Shown here piece after piece: positions 42,223-50,706 of a stretch of DNA of 64,000 bases. The notes beneath the pieces were generated by a model that was not told where the DNA came from, ran no database searches, and was given only the letters and a program-made list of their open reading frames with translations. A program made the translations under genes and the position numbers. Location: contig DFLE01000057.1 of assembly GCA_002373375.1 (NCBI GenBank), forward strand, positions 62,034 through 126,033, read 5' to 3'. How positions within the stretch are numbered: position 1 is the stretch's first letter; each line of letters opens with the position of its first letter. The DNA comes from Prevotellaceae bacterium UBA3627 (GTDB taxonomy: Bacteria > Bacteroidota > Bacteroidia > Bacteroidales > Bacteroidaceae).

Positions 42223-42437
42223 CCCCTTTTTTCAGCCATTTCATCGGGAAAATCATGCCGTTTTTCTATTAAAAAAACAAAAAGAAAAAAAATTTGCCTT
42301 ATTTTGTTGTTTTTCCCGCTATCAGACCTCTTTTTACATCAGTTTCTTGATAAAATACTGTATTTCTCCTCCTCTCAGGCTGCATATTATATGTTACGAA
42401 ACACGTTTTCAAACTGTTTTTCCTGGTTTAATGACAT

Positions 42438-42484
42438 AAAAAAACCGCATTTCTCTTTCCTGAGATATGCGATTATGGTTTTTT
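42438..42484 (-). terminator. Terminator after the coiled-coil AraC gene
   Basis: AAAAAACC...GCAT / ATGC...GGTTTTTT, an imperfect symmetric hairpin about 60 nt after the AraC stop. Confidence 0.55.
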
Positions 42485-42542
42485 ATCCTTATGCAGGGTT
42501 TCATTCCCTATACAGCCTCATCCTTTATATAAGAGGAGTGTA

Positions 42543-43106
42543 TCACTCATCACGCGTGAGCATCAGGCGATACTCCACCGGTGTCATGCCTATGGCATCC
42601 TGTATGCGTCGCTGCAGCGTGCGCACATTGGCGAAGCCTGCCTCCTCTGCCACCACTGCTATGGTGTAGTTGGAGTGTTCACGCAGGAGCTTGAGTGCAT
42701 AGAGCGTGCGTAGGTTGTCTATGTATGCGTCTGGCGTGCGGTGTATGGTCTGGTGACGGAAGAGCTTTATCAGTCTCTCATGACTCACTCCCAGCAACTC
42801 TGCCAGGGCTTTAGCATTAAACTGCGGGTCTTTATATGGGAGGTCACTCTCCACCTTCAACTCCATGAGTGCCATCAGCTGCGGGTCGTCTTGCAGGTCG
42901 GCGTTACGCTGACGGGTGATATTACCGTCAAGCAGTTCCTTTGCCACCTCTGTGCGGCGGCGCAGTTCCACATCTTCCTCCAGACGCTCCGTAAGGTCGA
43001 GGTTACGCCCTACCAGGCGTATCAGTTCGTCCTTCAGTCGTTCTATCTCCTGTCGCAGTGCGGCGTTCTCTTCCTGCAATTGTTCTTTGGTTAGCTCTTT
43101 TGCCAT
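42543..43106 (-). CDS. Coiled-coil AraC-type DNA-binding protein
   Basis: A 187-residue protein. Residues 1-60 form a charged coiled coil (LTKEQLQEENAALRQEIERL, quoted in part: EENAALRQEIERLKDE). An AraC-type double helix-turn-helix fills about 95-180: AKALAELLGVSHERLIKLF and IAVVAEEAGFANVRTLQRRI, ending in GMTPVEYR. There is no ligand or receiver domain, so activity is probably set by protein contact through the coiled coil. It is the last gene of a set with prfB, a PP2C/HATPase sensor and a STAS protein (5-nt gap to the STAS gene), and is the likely output of that module. It also lies directly upstream of the adhesin promoter region. Confidence 0.82.
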   Translation of the reverse strand: MAKELTKEQLQEENAALRQEIERLKDELIRLVGRNLDLTERLEEDVELRRRTEVAKELLDGNITRQRNADLQDDPQLMALMELKVESDLPYKDPQFNAKALAELLGVSHERLIKLFRHQTIHRTPDAYIDNLRTLYALKLLREHSNYTIAVVAEEAGFANVRTLQRRIQDAIGMTPVEYRLMLTRDE

Positions 43107-43111
43107 AATCC

Positions 43112-43414
43112 TTATTGTATGTTAAAAAGGCGAGTGAAGCCAATCTCATCAAACACTTGGCGCAAGTCATCAGACAGACCTGTAATGGTAATGTTGCTGC
43201 CCTTGACCTTGGCAACCTTGGCAAGGCCGAGGAACAAGCGCAGTCCGCTTGATGATATATACTCCAGCAGGGAACAGTCAAGAATGATGTCCTTGCCGTC
43301 ACAGTCATGAAGAACCTTCATATCCTTCTCCGTCTGTGCAGATGCTGCAGTGTCAAGCCTGCCCTCAAAAGCCATAATGAGGTTGTTTGCCTCATTAGTG
43401 AATGTTGTTTTCAT
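43112..43414 (-). CDS. STAS-domain anti-sigma-antagonist-like protein
   Basis: A 100-residue stand-alone STAS domain. The family core DIILDCSLLEYISSSGLRLFL (quoted in part: LEYISSSGLRLFL, about residues 50-62) contains the serine pair phosphorylated in SpoIIAA/RsbV relatives. EGRLDTAAS (about 17) is the usual N-terminal block. In partner switching such proteins are phosphorylated by an HATPase kinase and dephosphorylated by a PP2C phosphatase, and both domains are present in the protein encoded 11 nt upstream. The partner released or bound is not known; the AraC protein 5 nt downstream is the best candidate. Confidence 0.85.
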   Translation of the reverse strand: MKTTFTNEANNLIMAFEGRLDTAASAQTEKDMKVLHDCDGKDIILDCSLLEYISSSGLRLFLGLAKVAKVKGSNITITGLSDDLRQVFDEIGFTRLFNIQ

Positions 43415-43425
43415 AATATTTTCCT

Positions 43426-45678
43426 TTATTTCAGTCTTTTTCTTAATGTTAATATGTTCTGTCCATTAACCCTCTCATAGTTCATGCTGTCCATATAGCG
43501 GCGTATAAGATGTATGCCCAGTCCGCCGATGTTACGTTCCTCTGCACTCAGCGTGGTGTCCACCTCCTTGTATATGGTAGGGTCAAACGGTGCTCCGCTG
43601 TCAGTTATGATAAACTTCAGGCGTTGGTCATTAGCCTCAGCCACTATGTCGATGTTCCCCTGATGTCCGTCAGGATAGGCATAGTTCATCACATTGACCA
43701 CAGCCTCCTCCATAGCGAGGTTCACCAGCATAACCGCAGAAGGGTCAAGGTTTGCCATTTCACAGGCTTTCTCTACAAACTCCGCCAGCAACGGCACTTC
43801 CTTCACATCGTTACGCAGCGTTATGCTCTCGTTCAGCAATGCGTCAGAGTGACGGTGTGTGAACTTTATAGCCAGCATGGTGAGGTCATCGCTCTGCTCT
43901 GTCTCACCCACGAAACGGCGTACGGCAGCATCCATCCTGCCTATAAATGCCTCGGAGGTTACTTCACCATCCTTTGCCATATCACATATCAGCTTCTGCA
44001 TCCTCTCCCTGCCAAACTGCTCATGGCTTGCCTTCTCTGCCTCTGTCAGTCCGTCGGTGTATAGGAATATGGTTGTGTCAGGCTCTATCACTGTCTCCTG
44101 CAACACATAGTCCCATCCGCCCATAGTTCCTACCGGCAGGTTTGAGTCACATGGCAGCATACTGTTTTCCATTGACTGCGCATTATGCACCAATACGGGA
44201 GCCTTGTGTCCGGCGTTGCAGTATCTTAGTCTGCCGGTAGGCAGGTCAAGCACTCCAACGAAGAATGTGATAAAGATATTATACTCATTGTCGCGCGCCA
44301 TGGTCTCGTTCATCTGCATCACTATCCTCTCAGGTGAAGACTCGCGCGCCACCAACATACGGAACACCGACTGCGCCATGGCCATAACCAGTGCTGCAGG
44401 TACTCCCTTACCCGACACGTCGCCTATACAGAAGAACAGTTTCTCATCGCGCAGGAAATAGTCGTAGAAGTCGCCTCCCACCTCACGCGCCGCACTTAGC
44501 AAGGCAAATATGTCAAGGTCATTTCTCTCCGGATAAGGAGGGAAGGTCTTAGGCAGCATAGCCTTCTGTATGCGCTGTGCCACGCCGAGCTCACTTGCTA
44601 TGCGTTCCTTCTCTGACTCTACCTTCTGAAGCTTACGGAAACTGTGTACAGAGCGGAAGAGGATAAAGGTCAGCAGTGCCATGCCGGCTATCATCAGCAG
44701 CATGAGGTTAAAGCCTACCTGACGCAAGCCGCGGTATATCTCCTTGTCGCTGCACACCACCGCCATAGACCATCCTAACTGCTCTCCCTTAGACAGTGTG
44801 GTGTCGCGGTCTATCGGAGCGAAGAACACATAGTTCTTCTCTCCTTCCTCATTGTAGATGGTGGCCTCTCCGCTGGTGCCGTCAAGCATCTGGTTGCCCA
44901 CACTCCGCGCTGTAGTGTCCTTTATGCGCGCCGTAGCCTCCTGCAGGCTGCGTTTCATCACGAGGCTCTCCACCGGGCATACCATGAGGTTGCCTCGTCT
45001 TGACACCATTATGTTATATGACGATGGATAGATATGGTTGGCATTTATCACGCTGCTCAGCCAGTCAAGGTCCACATCCACGCCAAACACAGCAACAATC
45101 TCGCCCTTGGAGTTACGCACCGGTTGCGCATAAGTCACCATCAGCGTCTTGCCGCCAGCCTCATCAAAGTAAGGTTCGGTCCAATAGCCCTTGCCTGTCT
45201 CAACAGGGTAACTGTACCACTCCATCTGTGTGTAGTCATGGTCCTTTCCGCCTATCTGCAGTGTCTCCAGACTGCCATCAGCGAGACGGTTGACATAAGG
45301 CTCATACCAATATCCCTTTGAAGCGAAATGGTTAGGCTTGAAACCTACGCTGCATCCTTTCAGTAACTTACTACTGTTCAGTGCGCCACGCAGCAGCACC
45401 TCCAGTTCTGCGGGATTGTCAATGTTTCTCTCAATCATCCACAGGGTGGAGTGTGACACTGCCTCAACGGCTGCCGTCACCTTCTCTATCTCGAGGTTCT
45501 TGGCCTTCAGTTCACTCTCAGCACGGTGCTGCACCTCCTCGCGTATGCCTTCACCGGCATACCAGTACTGCACAGCCGATATCACCTCTACCAGCACTGC
45601 GGCAGTGATGATGATGGCGAGCGTTGACTTGGTATGTCGTGACCTGCGCCAGAGTCTTATCTTTTCAGCCAATGTCAT
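43426..45678 (-). CDS. Cache sensor with PP2C phosphatase and HATPase domains
   Basis: A membrane sensor of 750 residues. TM1 is at about 18-38 (TLAIIITAAVLVEVISAVQY). A periplasmic dCache-type domain (about 45-325) has GYWYEPYVNR and GYWTEPYFD. TM2 is at about 335-355. The cytoplasm holds a SpoIIE/PP2C phosphatase (REVGGDFYDYF, GDVSGKGVPAALVMA, DDLTMLAIKF) and then a C-terminal HATPase of the anti-sigma kinase type (NLAMEEAVVNVMNYAYPDG, ITDSGAPFDP, GGLGIHLIRRY). Phosphatase and kinase of a partner switch are thus fused in one sensor. The ATG at 45678 was chosen; a GTG at 45738 that overlaps the prfB stop would add 20 residues before TM1. The STAS gene follows after 11 nt. Confidence 0.87.
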   Translation of the reverse strand: MTLAEKIRLWRRSRHTKSTLAIIITAAVLVEVISAVQYWYAGEGIREEVQHRAESELKAKNLEIEKVTAAVEAVSHSTLWMIERNIDNPAELEVLLRGALNSSKLLKGCSVGFKPNHFASKGYWYEPYVNRLADGSLETLQIGGKDHDYTQMEWYSYPVETGKGYWTEPYFDEAGGKTLMVTYAQPVRNSKGEIVAVFGVDVDLDWLSSVINANHIYPSSYNIMVSRRGNLMVCPVESLVMKRSLQEATARIKDTTARSVGNQMLDGTSGEATIYNEEGEKNYVFFAPIDRDTTLSKGEQLGWSMAVVCSDKEIYRGLRQVGFNLMLLMIAGMALLTFILFRSVHSFRKLQKVESEKERIASELGVAQRIQKAMLPKTFPPYPERNDLDIFALLSAAREVGGDFYDYFLRDEKLFFCIGDVSGKGVPAALVMAMAQSVFRMLVARESSPERIVMQMNETMARDNEYNIFITFFVGVLDLPTGRLRYCNAGHKAPVLVHNAQSMENSMLPCDSNLPVGTMGGWDYVLQETVIEPDTTIFLYTDGLTEAEKASHEQFGRERMQKLICDMAKDGEVTSEAFIGRMDAAVRRFVGETEQSDDLTMLAIKFTHRHSDALLNESITLRNDVKEVPLLAEFVEKACEMANLDPSAVMLVNLAMEEAVVNVMNYAYPDGHQGNIDIVAEANDQRLKFIITDSGAPFDPTIYKEVDTTLSAEERNIGGLGIHLIRRYMDSMNYERVNGQNILTLRKRLK

Positions 45679-45734
45679 GTTTTTAGTAGTAAAAGGGAGT
45701 AGGAAGGAGATAGAAGGAGATAGAAGACATTTCC

Positions 45735-46859
45735 TCACTCCTTATTGTTCAGTTCCATAAGGTATGCCTTGATGAATCCGTCAAGCTTACCGTCCATCAC
45801 TGCATCAACGTCAGATGTCTGATAGTTTGTGCGGTGATCCTTCACGCGGCGGTCGTCAAACACGTATGAGCGTATCTGCGAACCCCACTCTATCTTCATC
45901 TTGCCAGCCTCTATGGCAGCCTGTGCCTCCATGCGCTTCTTCATGGCGCGGTCGTAGAGCTGCGACTTCAGCAGTCGCATGGCGTTCTCACGGTTCTGCT
46001 GCTGCTTACGGCTCTCGGTGTTGGCAATGAGTATCTCCTCCTCCTCGCCAGTGTCGGGGTCCTGATACATATAGCGCAGGCGCACGCCGGTCTCCACCTT
46101 ATTCACGTTCTGACCACCGGCACCGCTTGAGCGGAAGGTGTCCCATGATATGCGTGAAGGGTCAACATACACCTCGATGGTGTCATCAACGAGCGGTGTT
46201 ACAAAGACAGAGGCGAAACTGGTCATACGCTTGCCCTGCGCATTGTACGGACTTACGCGCACCAGACGGTGTACGCCGCTCTCTGACTTCAGGTAGCCGT
46301 AGGCATAGTCGGCGCTGCCGGTGTTCTCTATCTGCATCGTCACCGACTTGATGCCGGCATCGTCAGCCTCCAGCAGATCAACGATGGTGCACTTGTAGCC
46401 GCCCTTCTCAGCCCAGCGCATATACATACGCATGAGCATCTGTGCCCAGTCCTGCGCCTCGGTGCCGCCGGCACCAGAGTTTATCTTCAGCACTGCGTCC
46501 ATAGGGTCTTCCTCCTGGCGCAGCATATTCTTCAGTTCGAGGTCCTCCACTGCCTTCAGTGCACGGGCGTATGCGTTGTCCACATCCTCCTCCGTAGCCA
46601 TGTCCTCCTTGTAGAAGTCCATTGACAGCCGCACCTCCTCAGCGGCGGCGCTCACCTCCTTGTATCCGTCAATCCATTTCTTCAGTTCGCCCACGACCTT
46701 CATCTGAGCGCGAGCCCTCTCGGGGTCGTCCCAGAAGTCGGGAGCCTGCGTGCGCAGGTCTTCCTCTTCGTATTCAATCTTCTTACGGTCGATGTCAAGG
46801 TAGCGCGCCAAAGCGTCTGCACGCTCCTGAATGTCTTTTAATTGTTCTTGCGTTATCAT
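45735..46859 (-). CDS. prfB: Peptide chain release factor 2
   Basis: RF2, which releases the peptide at UGA and UAA codons. The catalytic GGQ lies in SSGAGGQNVNKVETGVRLRY (about residue 240). The codon-recognition loop reads SPYNAQGKRMTSFASV (about 203), so the tripeptide is SPY instead of the SPF of E. coli. The frame is continuous from ATG 46859. At the site where many prfB genes have CTTTGAC and need a +1 shift, this gene has CTTGAC and reads through YLDID in frame. The length of 374 residues is normal. The ATG lies 5 nt from the GTGGGAATT...CCCAC element. The sensor gene follows, with its frame overlapping the stop. Confidence 0.95.
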   Translation of the reverse strand: MITQEQLKDIQERADALARYLDIDRKKIEYEEEDLRTQAPDFWDDPERARAQMKVVGELKKWIDGYKEVSAAAEEVRLSMDFYKEDMATEEDVDNAYARALKAVEDLELKNMLRQEEDPMDAVLKINSGAGGTEAQDWAQMLMRMYMRWAEKGGYKCTIVDLLEADDAGIKSVTMQIENTGSADYAYGYLKSESGVHRLVRVSPYNAQGKRMTSFASVFVTPLVDDTIEVYVDPSRISWDTFRSSGAGGQNVNKVETGVRLRYMYQDPDTGEEEEILIANTESRKQQQNRENAMRLLKSQLYDRAMKKRMEAQAAIEAGKMKIEWGSQIRSYVFDDRRVKDHRTNYQTSDVDAVMDGKLDGFIKAYLMELNNKE

Positions 46860-46864
46860 TATTT

Positions 46865-47060
46865 AAGGTGGGTTCTAAAAATTCCCACGAGTTAAATTAG
46901 TCAATTATATGAATATCATTATGTCATCTTTTTTGTTTTCTTTCGGTGCAAACTGTTAACTTCTGCGGTCACATAGCCCGCTATGCTCCCTTATCAGCTA
47001 ACATTTTGCCCTCGAAATAAATTCAAAAATCTGACAGTGGGAATTATTAGAACCCACCTT
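46865..47060. mobile_element. 196-bp MITE-like element with 24-bp terminal inverted repeats
   Basis: Left end 46865-46888 and right end 47037-47060 are inverted repeats with 23 of 24 matching positions (GTGGGAATT ... AGAACCCACCTT). Between them are about 150 nt with no ORF. It fills the gap between prfB and the acyl-CoA synthetase gene. No target-site duplication is evident. A single end-like copy lies before sufS (25441-25463). Mobility is inference; it could equally be a paired hairpin regulatory sequence. Confidence 0.55.
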
Positions 47061-47066
47061 AATCTA

Positions 47067-48887
47067 TTACTCCTGATACATCTTCTCTATCACCTCGGCG
47101 TAGTTCTTTATTATCACTGGGCGGCGGGTCTTCAGGGTGTTGGTCAGTTCGCCGTTTTCCATGGTGAACGGTTCGGTGAGCAGGGTGAAACGCTTCACCT
47201 GCTCATAGCCTGCCAGTCCCTGCTGCAAGGTATTGATACGCTCGGTGAGCATCTTTATTATCTTCTCGTTGGTGCAGAGGTCCTCACGACCCTTGAACGC
47301 TATGCCCTGCTCACGGGCATACTCCTCAAGCAGTGCGTAGGCTGGCACTATGAGTGCGCTGACAAACTTACGCTCGTCGGCTATCACTGCTATCTGCTCG
47401 ATGTATTTGTCAACGAGCAGCTTTGACTCCACCGCCTGTGGTGCCACATACTTGCCGTTGCTGGTCTTGTAGAGGTCCTTGATGCGCTCGGTGAGGTAGA
47501 GCTCGCCGTCCTTCATGTAGCCTGCGTCGCCAGTGCGGAAGAAACCGTCCTCGGTGAATGCTTCCTTGTTGATGGCATCGCGGTTATAGTAGCCACGGGT
47601 GATGGTAGGACCCTTCAGCAATATCTCAGAGTTCTCGCCTATGCGTATCTCTATGCCATCGATAGGACGGCCTACGGAACCGATGGTGAAAGGCTCGTCG
47701 CGGTGGTCGCACGATACAGTGGCAAGACTCTCAGTCAGTCCGTAGCCCACAATCATATTGAGTCCCAGGATATGCACAAACTCCTCCACCTCTTTTGACA
47801 CCACAGCACCTGCCGTAGGGAAGATGTTAGGGCTTACCAGTCCGAACTGCTTTCTCACAAGTGACAGCACGGTCTTGTTTATGAACTTATACTTCAGGCT
47901 CAGCGCCAGTCCCGGCTTCTTGCCGTTGGCCTTGCACTCTATGTTGTAACGGCGGCTTATCTCCATCGCCTCGAGGAACATCTTCTTCTGCAATCCTGAG
48001 GCATTGTCTATCTTCTCCTGCACACCGGCATACACCTTCTCCCAGAAGCGTGGCACGGCAGACATACAAGTAGGGTGTGTCTCGCGCATAGACTTCTGTA
48101 TCTCGTGCGGGTCGGTATTGATGATGATGGTTGCACCCTCGGTAAGCGCGAGGAAGTCCCATCCGCGCTCAAAGATATGTGTTATAGGCAGGAACGTAAT
48201 CACACGGTCGTCCTCGCCCACCGGCACGCACTTGTCATTGGCCTTGAATGCCGACATGTACTGTCCGTGGGTCAGCACCACGCCCTTTGAGTCACCCGTA
48301 GTGCCTGAGGTGTAGAGTATGTTGGCTATGTCATCACCGCAGATTGATGAGAGGAGAGAGTTGAGCTTGTCTTCACTTTCATCTTTCCCCTCTTCTATGA
48401 AGTCCTTGAAATACACTGATGTAGTGTCATGCTCAGCCAGCGCGACAGACTGGTCGTATATCACTATGCGTTCCAGTGTAGGACAAAGGGCCTGCACACG
48501 GCGCGCCTTGTCATACTGCTCTTGCTCGCCTACGAAGAAGAAGCGTATCTGTGCATCGTTGATGACATACTGCAGCTGCTGCTCCGAACTGGTGGCATAG
48601 AATGGTATTGTCACTGCCCTCACGCCGAAAGCGCCGAAGTCGGTATAGATGTAAGGCAGCGAGTTTTGTGAGAACACACCGATGTTCTCCTGCACCTTCA
48701 CACCCATGGCAAGCATAGCGAGCGACACACGCCTGACGTTAGTCCCGAAGTCGCGCCACGATACTTTCTTCCATACCGTACCCCCGAAGTCCTTATACTC
48801 AAATACGGTCCTGTCACCGTATTTCTTCGCCTGCTCGTATGGCAGTCTGGCAAGATGACATAATGTTTGCATAATACTACTTTTCAA
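47067..48887 (-). CDS. Long-chain acyl-CoA synthetase (AMP-forming)
   Basis: A 606-residue ANL-superfamily enzyme that activates fatty acids to acyl-CoA through an acyl-AMP. The P-loop-like motif is ILYTSGTTGDSKGVVLTH (about residue 190). VGYGLTESLATVS (about 385) and YRTGDAGYMK-type (RTGDAGYMKDGELY, about 455), then TERIKDLYKTSNGKYVAPQ (about 470) with the late catalytic Lys region, fit the FadD/FACL15 group. No signal or TM segment; peripheral membrane association is expected. It may supply acyl-CoA from fatty acids taken up by the FadL-like porin at 33457, although the genes are unlinked. It has a full consensus promoter (48901-48932). Confidence 0.9.
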   Translation of the reverse strand: MKSSIMQTLCHLARLPYEQAKKYGDRTVFEYKDFGGTVWKKVSWRDFGTNVRRVSLAMLAMGVKVQENIGVFSQNSLPYIYTDFGAFGVRAVTIPFYATSSEQQLQYVINDAQIRFFFVGEQEQYDKARRVQALCPTLERIVIYDQSVALAEHDTTSVYFKDFIEEGKDESEDKLNSLLSSICGDDIANILYTSGTTGDSKGVVLTHGQYMSAFKANDKCVPVGEDDRVITFLPITHIFERGWDFLALTEGATIIINTDPHEIQKSMRETHPTCMSAVPRFWEKVYAGVQEKIDNASGLQKKMFLEAMEISRRYNIECKANGKKPGLALSLKYKFINKTVLSLVRKQFGLVSPNIFPTAGAVVSKEVEEFVHILGLNMIVGYGLTESLATVSCDHRDEPFTIGSVGRPIDGIEIRIGENSEILLKGPTITRGYYNRDAINKEAFTEDGFFRTGDAGYMKDGELYLTERIKDLYKTSNGKYVAPQAVESKLLVDKYIEQIAVIADERKFVSALIVPAYALLEEYAREQGIAFKGREDLCTNEKIIKMLTERINTLQQGLAGYEQVKRFTLLTEPFTMENGELTNTLKTRRPVIIKNYAEVIEKMYQE

Positions 48888-48900
48888 CTGTTACAATAAG

Positions 48901-48932
48901 CAAAAATACGAAAAATCTTTCATATTGCCAAA
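48901..48932 (-). promoter_or_regulatory. Promoter of the acyl-CoA synthetase gene
   Basis: On the minus strand TTTG (48932-48929), 20-nt spacer, TATTTTTG (48908-48901). Confidence 0.7.
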
Positions 48933-48972
48933 TTTTCCATTTGTTTTGTGTAGTAGTATGAATAATAATTTG

Positions 48973-48980
48973 TAATTTTG
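48973..48980 (+). promoter_or_regulatory. -7 box of the M20 deacetylase gene
   Basis: TAATTTTG, ending 5 nt before the ATG at 48986, so the mRNA should be leaderless or nearly so. Confidence 0.65.
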
Positions 48981-48985
48981 CGTGT

Positions 48986-50092
48986 ATGAGCACACTAAAC
49001 ACAGAAAGTAAGATAACCGAAGGTTACGTAAACGACGCAGTCAGCCTGCTGAAACGCCTTATCGCTACGCCACGCGTGAGCCGCGACGAGACAGCCGCCG
49101 CCGACATCATGGAGCAGGCCATAAGGGATTATGGCTACTCGCCGTACCGTAAGGGCAACAACATCTGGATAACGTCGGAGGACTGGGATGAGTCTTTGCC
49201 TACCATAATGCTCAACGCACACATCGATACGGTGAAGCCTGTGAGCACATGGACGCGCGACCCTTTCACTCCTACCATTGAGGGCGACCGCCTCTACGGA
49301 CTGGGTTCCAACGACTGCGGCGGCGGACTGGTAAGTCTGTTGCAGGTGTTCAGGATAATGCATGATTCACAATGCACAACGCATAACAAGCCCCCTTATA
49401 ACCTCATCTACCTTGCCTCATGTGAAGAGGAGGTAAGCGGAGCAGGGGGCATAAGGAGCGTACTGAAACCTGCTGAAAACGGTATAGGCGATGAGTCTTT
49501 CGTCGCCATAGTAGGTGAGCCTACGGGTATGCAGCCTGCCATTGCTGAGCGCGGACTGATGGTTATTGACGGCACTGCACACGGAAAGAGCGGCCACGCG
49601 GCACGCAACGAGGGTGTGAATGCCATATATGAGGCGCTTGATGACCTTGTGTTCATTCGCGACTACAAGTTTGAGAAGGTCAGCGACCTGCTCGGTCCTA
49701 CGAAGATGCAGTGTACGGTGGTAAACAGCGGCACACAGCACAACGTGGTGCCTGACGAGTGTAAGTTTATCATCGACGTACGCACCAACGAGCACTACAC
49801 CAATGAGGAGGTGTTTGACTTCCTGCAGGGCAAACTGAAGAGTGACCTGAAGGCTCGCTCGTTCCACCTGCATTCCTCAAGCATACCGCGTGAACATCCT
49901 CTGATACAGCGTTGCATAGAGATGGGCATGGAGCCGTTTGGCTCTCCTACGCTGTCAGACCAAGCATTGATGCGCTTCCCGTCTTTCAAGCTCGGTCCGG
50001 GCGAGAGCTCACGCTCACACAGTGCCGATGAGTATATCTGCATATCTGAGATAAGGGATGCTATAGAGAAATACCTGAAACTGTTAGGATAA
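48986..50092 (+). CDS. argE: M20 family deacetylase, probable acetylornithine/acetylcitrulline deacetylase
   Basis: A 368-residue zinc hydrolase of family M20. The metal-site blocks are LNAHIDTVKP (about residue 73), GLGSNDCGGGL (about 105), ASCEEEVSGAGG (about 140, catalytic Glu), GEPTGMQPAIAERGLM (about 175) and the late GPGESSRSHSADEYI (about 332). The closest match I recall is the ArgE-type enzyme of Bacteroidetes, which may remove acetyl (or succinyl) from citrulline rather than ornithine, because these bacteria use an N-acylornithine transcarbamylase. argB is present 20 kb away, in line with arginine synthesis. A peptidase role cannot be excluded. The promoter box lies almost on the start codon. 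Confidence 0.8.
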   Translation: MSTLNTESKITEGYVNDAVSLLKRLIATPRVSRDETAAADIMEQAIRDYGYSPYRKGNNIWITSEDWDESLPTIMLNAHIDTVKPVSTWTRDPFTPTIEGDRLYGLGSNDCGGGLVSLLQVFRIMHDSQCTTHNKPPYNLIYLASCEEEVSGAGGIRSVLKPAENGIGDESFVAIVGEPTGMQPAIAERGLMVIDGTAHGKSGHAARNEGVNAIYEALDDLVFIRDYKFEKVSDLLGPTKMQCTVVNSGTQHNVVPDECKFIIDVRTNEHYTNEEVFDFLQGKLKSDLKARSFHLHSSSIPREHPLIQRCIEMGMEPFGSPTLSDQALMRFPSFKLGPGESSRSHSADEYICISEIRDAIEKYLKLLG

Positions 50093-50134
50093 CAGGTGGG
50101 GATTTCTTCATCATGATATGGACGAAACAAAAAC

Positions 50135-50170
50135 AAAGTGTCAGTGAAATGTTGTATTCACTGACACTTT
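50135..50170. terminator. Bidirectional terminator
   Basis: AAAGTGTCAGTGAA / TTCACTGACACTTT stem with A and T runs on both sides, between the convergent M20 and phosphatase genes. It includes the phosphatase stop codon. Confidence 0.88.
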
Positions 50171-50607
50171 TTCATTAGCTGCTGACAGCCCTCAAGGCAG
50201 TCGCACCATGTTGCTTCAAAATCACCTGTGTACCACGGGTCTGCCACGTCGCCAGGACGGTGGGTAAGGTCGAGCAGACGTATTATCTTGCCCTCGGGGT
50301 CACCGCCGCACATACGCTGCATGTTACGTATGTTGTAGGAGTCCATGCCTATAAGCAGGTCATACTTGTCATAGTCACTGCGCGTAAGCTGACGGGCGCT
50401 GTGACCGTCACAGCGTATGCCGTGCTCTGCCAGTTTGCGGCGTGCCGGCGGATAGACGGGATTACCCAGCTCCTCCGTACTGGTAGCAGCCGATGCTATG
50501 TACCAGTTATCTTCCTGTCCAGCCTCGGCAACCAAGTGTTTCATTATGTATTCTGCCATAGGCGAACGGCAGATGTTGCCATGACAGACGAAGAGTATCC
50601 TTTTCAT
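50158..50607 (-). CDS. Low-molecular-weight protein tyrosine phosphatase
   Basis: A 149-residue cysteine phosphatase. The P-loop VCHGNICRSPMAEY (residues 7-20) holds the C-x5-R-S site at the N-terminus, and the general acid Asp lies in VADPWYTGDFEATW (about 120). Such enzymes dephosphorylate protein tyrosines, often the BY-kinases that control capsule export, and sometimes arginine phosphates. No kinase gene is nearby, so the substrate is open. It lies 99 nt after dgt on the same strand, across a run of ACTATAG repeats. Confidence 0.92.
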   Translation of the reverse strand: MKRILFVCHGNICRSPMAEYIMKHLVAEAGQEDNWYIASAATSTEELGNPVYPPARRKLAEHGIRCDGHSARQLTRSDYDKYDLLIGMDSYNIRNMQRMCGGDPEGKIIRLLDLTHRPGDVADPWYTGDFEATWCDCLEGCQQLMKKCQ

Positions 50608-50626
50608 TATTCCTGGGATAAAACAG

Positions 50627-50705
50627 TGACTATCAGCTATAGGAACTATAAATAACTATAGATAACTATAGATACTATATAGTTACTATAGATACTGTAA
50701 AAAAA
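50627..50705. repeat. ACTATA(G) short tandem repeats, 3' of dgt
   Basis: About six to seven copies of an AxxACTATA 9-11-mer (ACTATA centred near 50647, 50657, 50667, 50676, 50687). They fill the gap between dgt and the phosphatase gene. Confidence 0.75.
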
Positions 50706-50706
50706 A

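Noticed and set aside
45679..45738. GTG at 45738 as start of the Cache-PP2C sensor
   Set aside because: The 20 added residues are not like family N-termini and include a second hydrophobic patch before TM1. Kept as a possible alternative because it overlaps the prfB stop.
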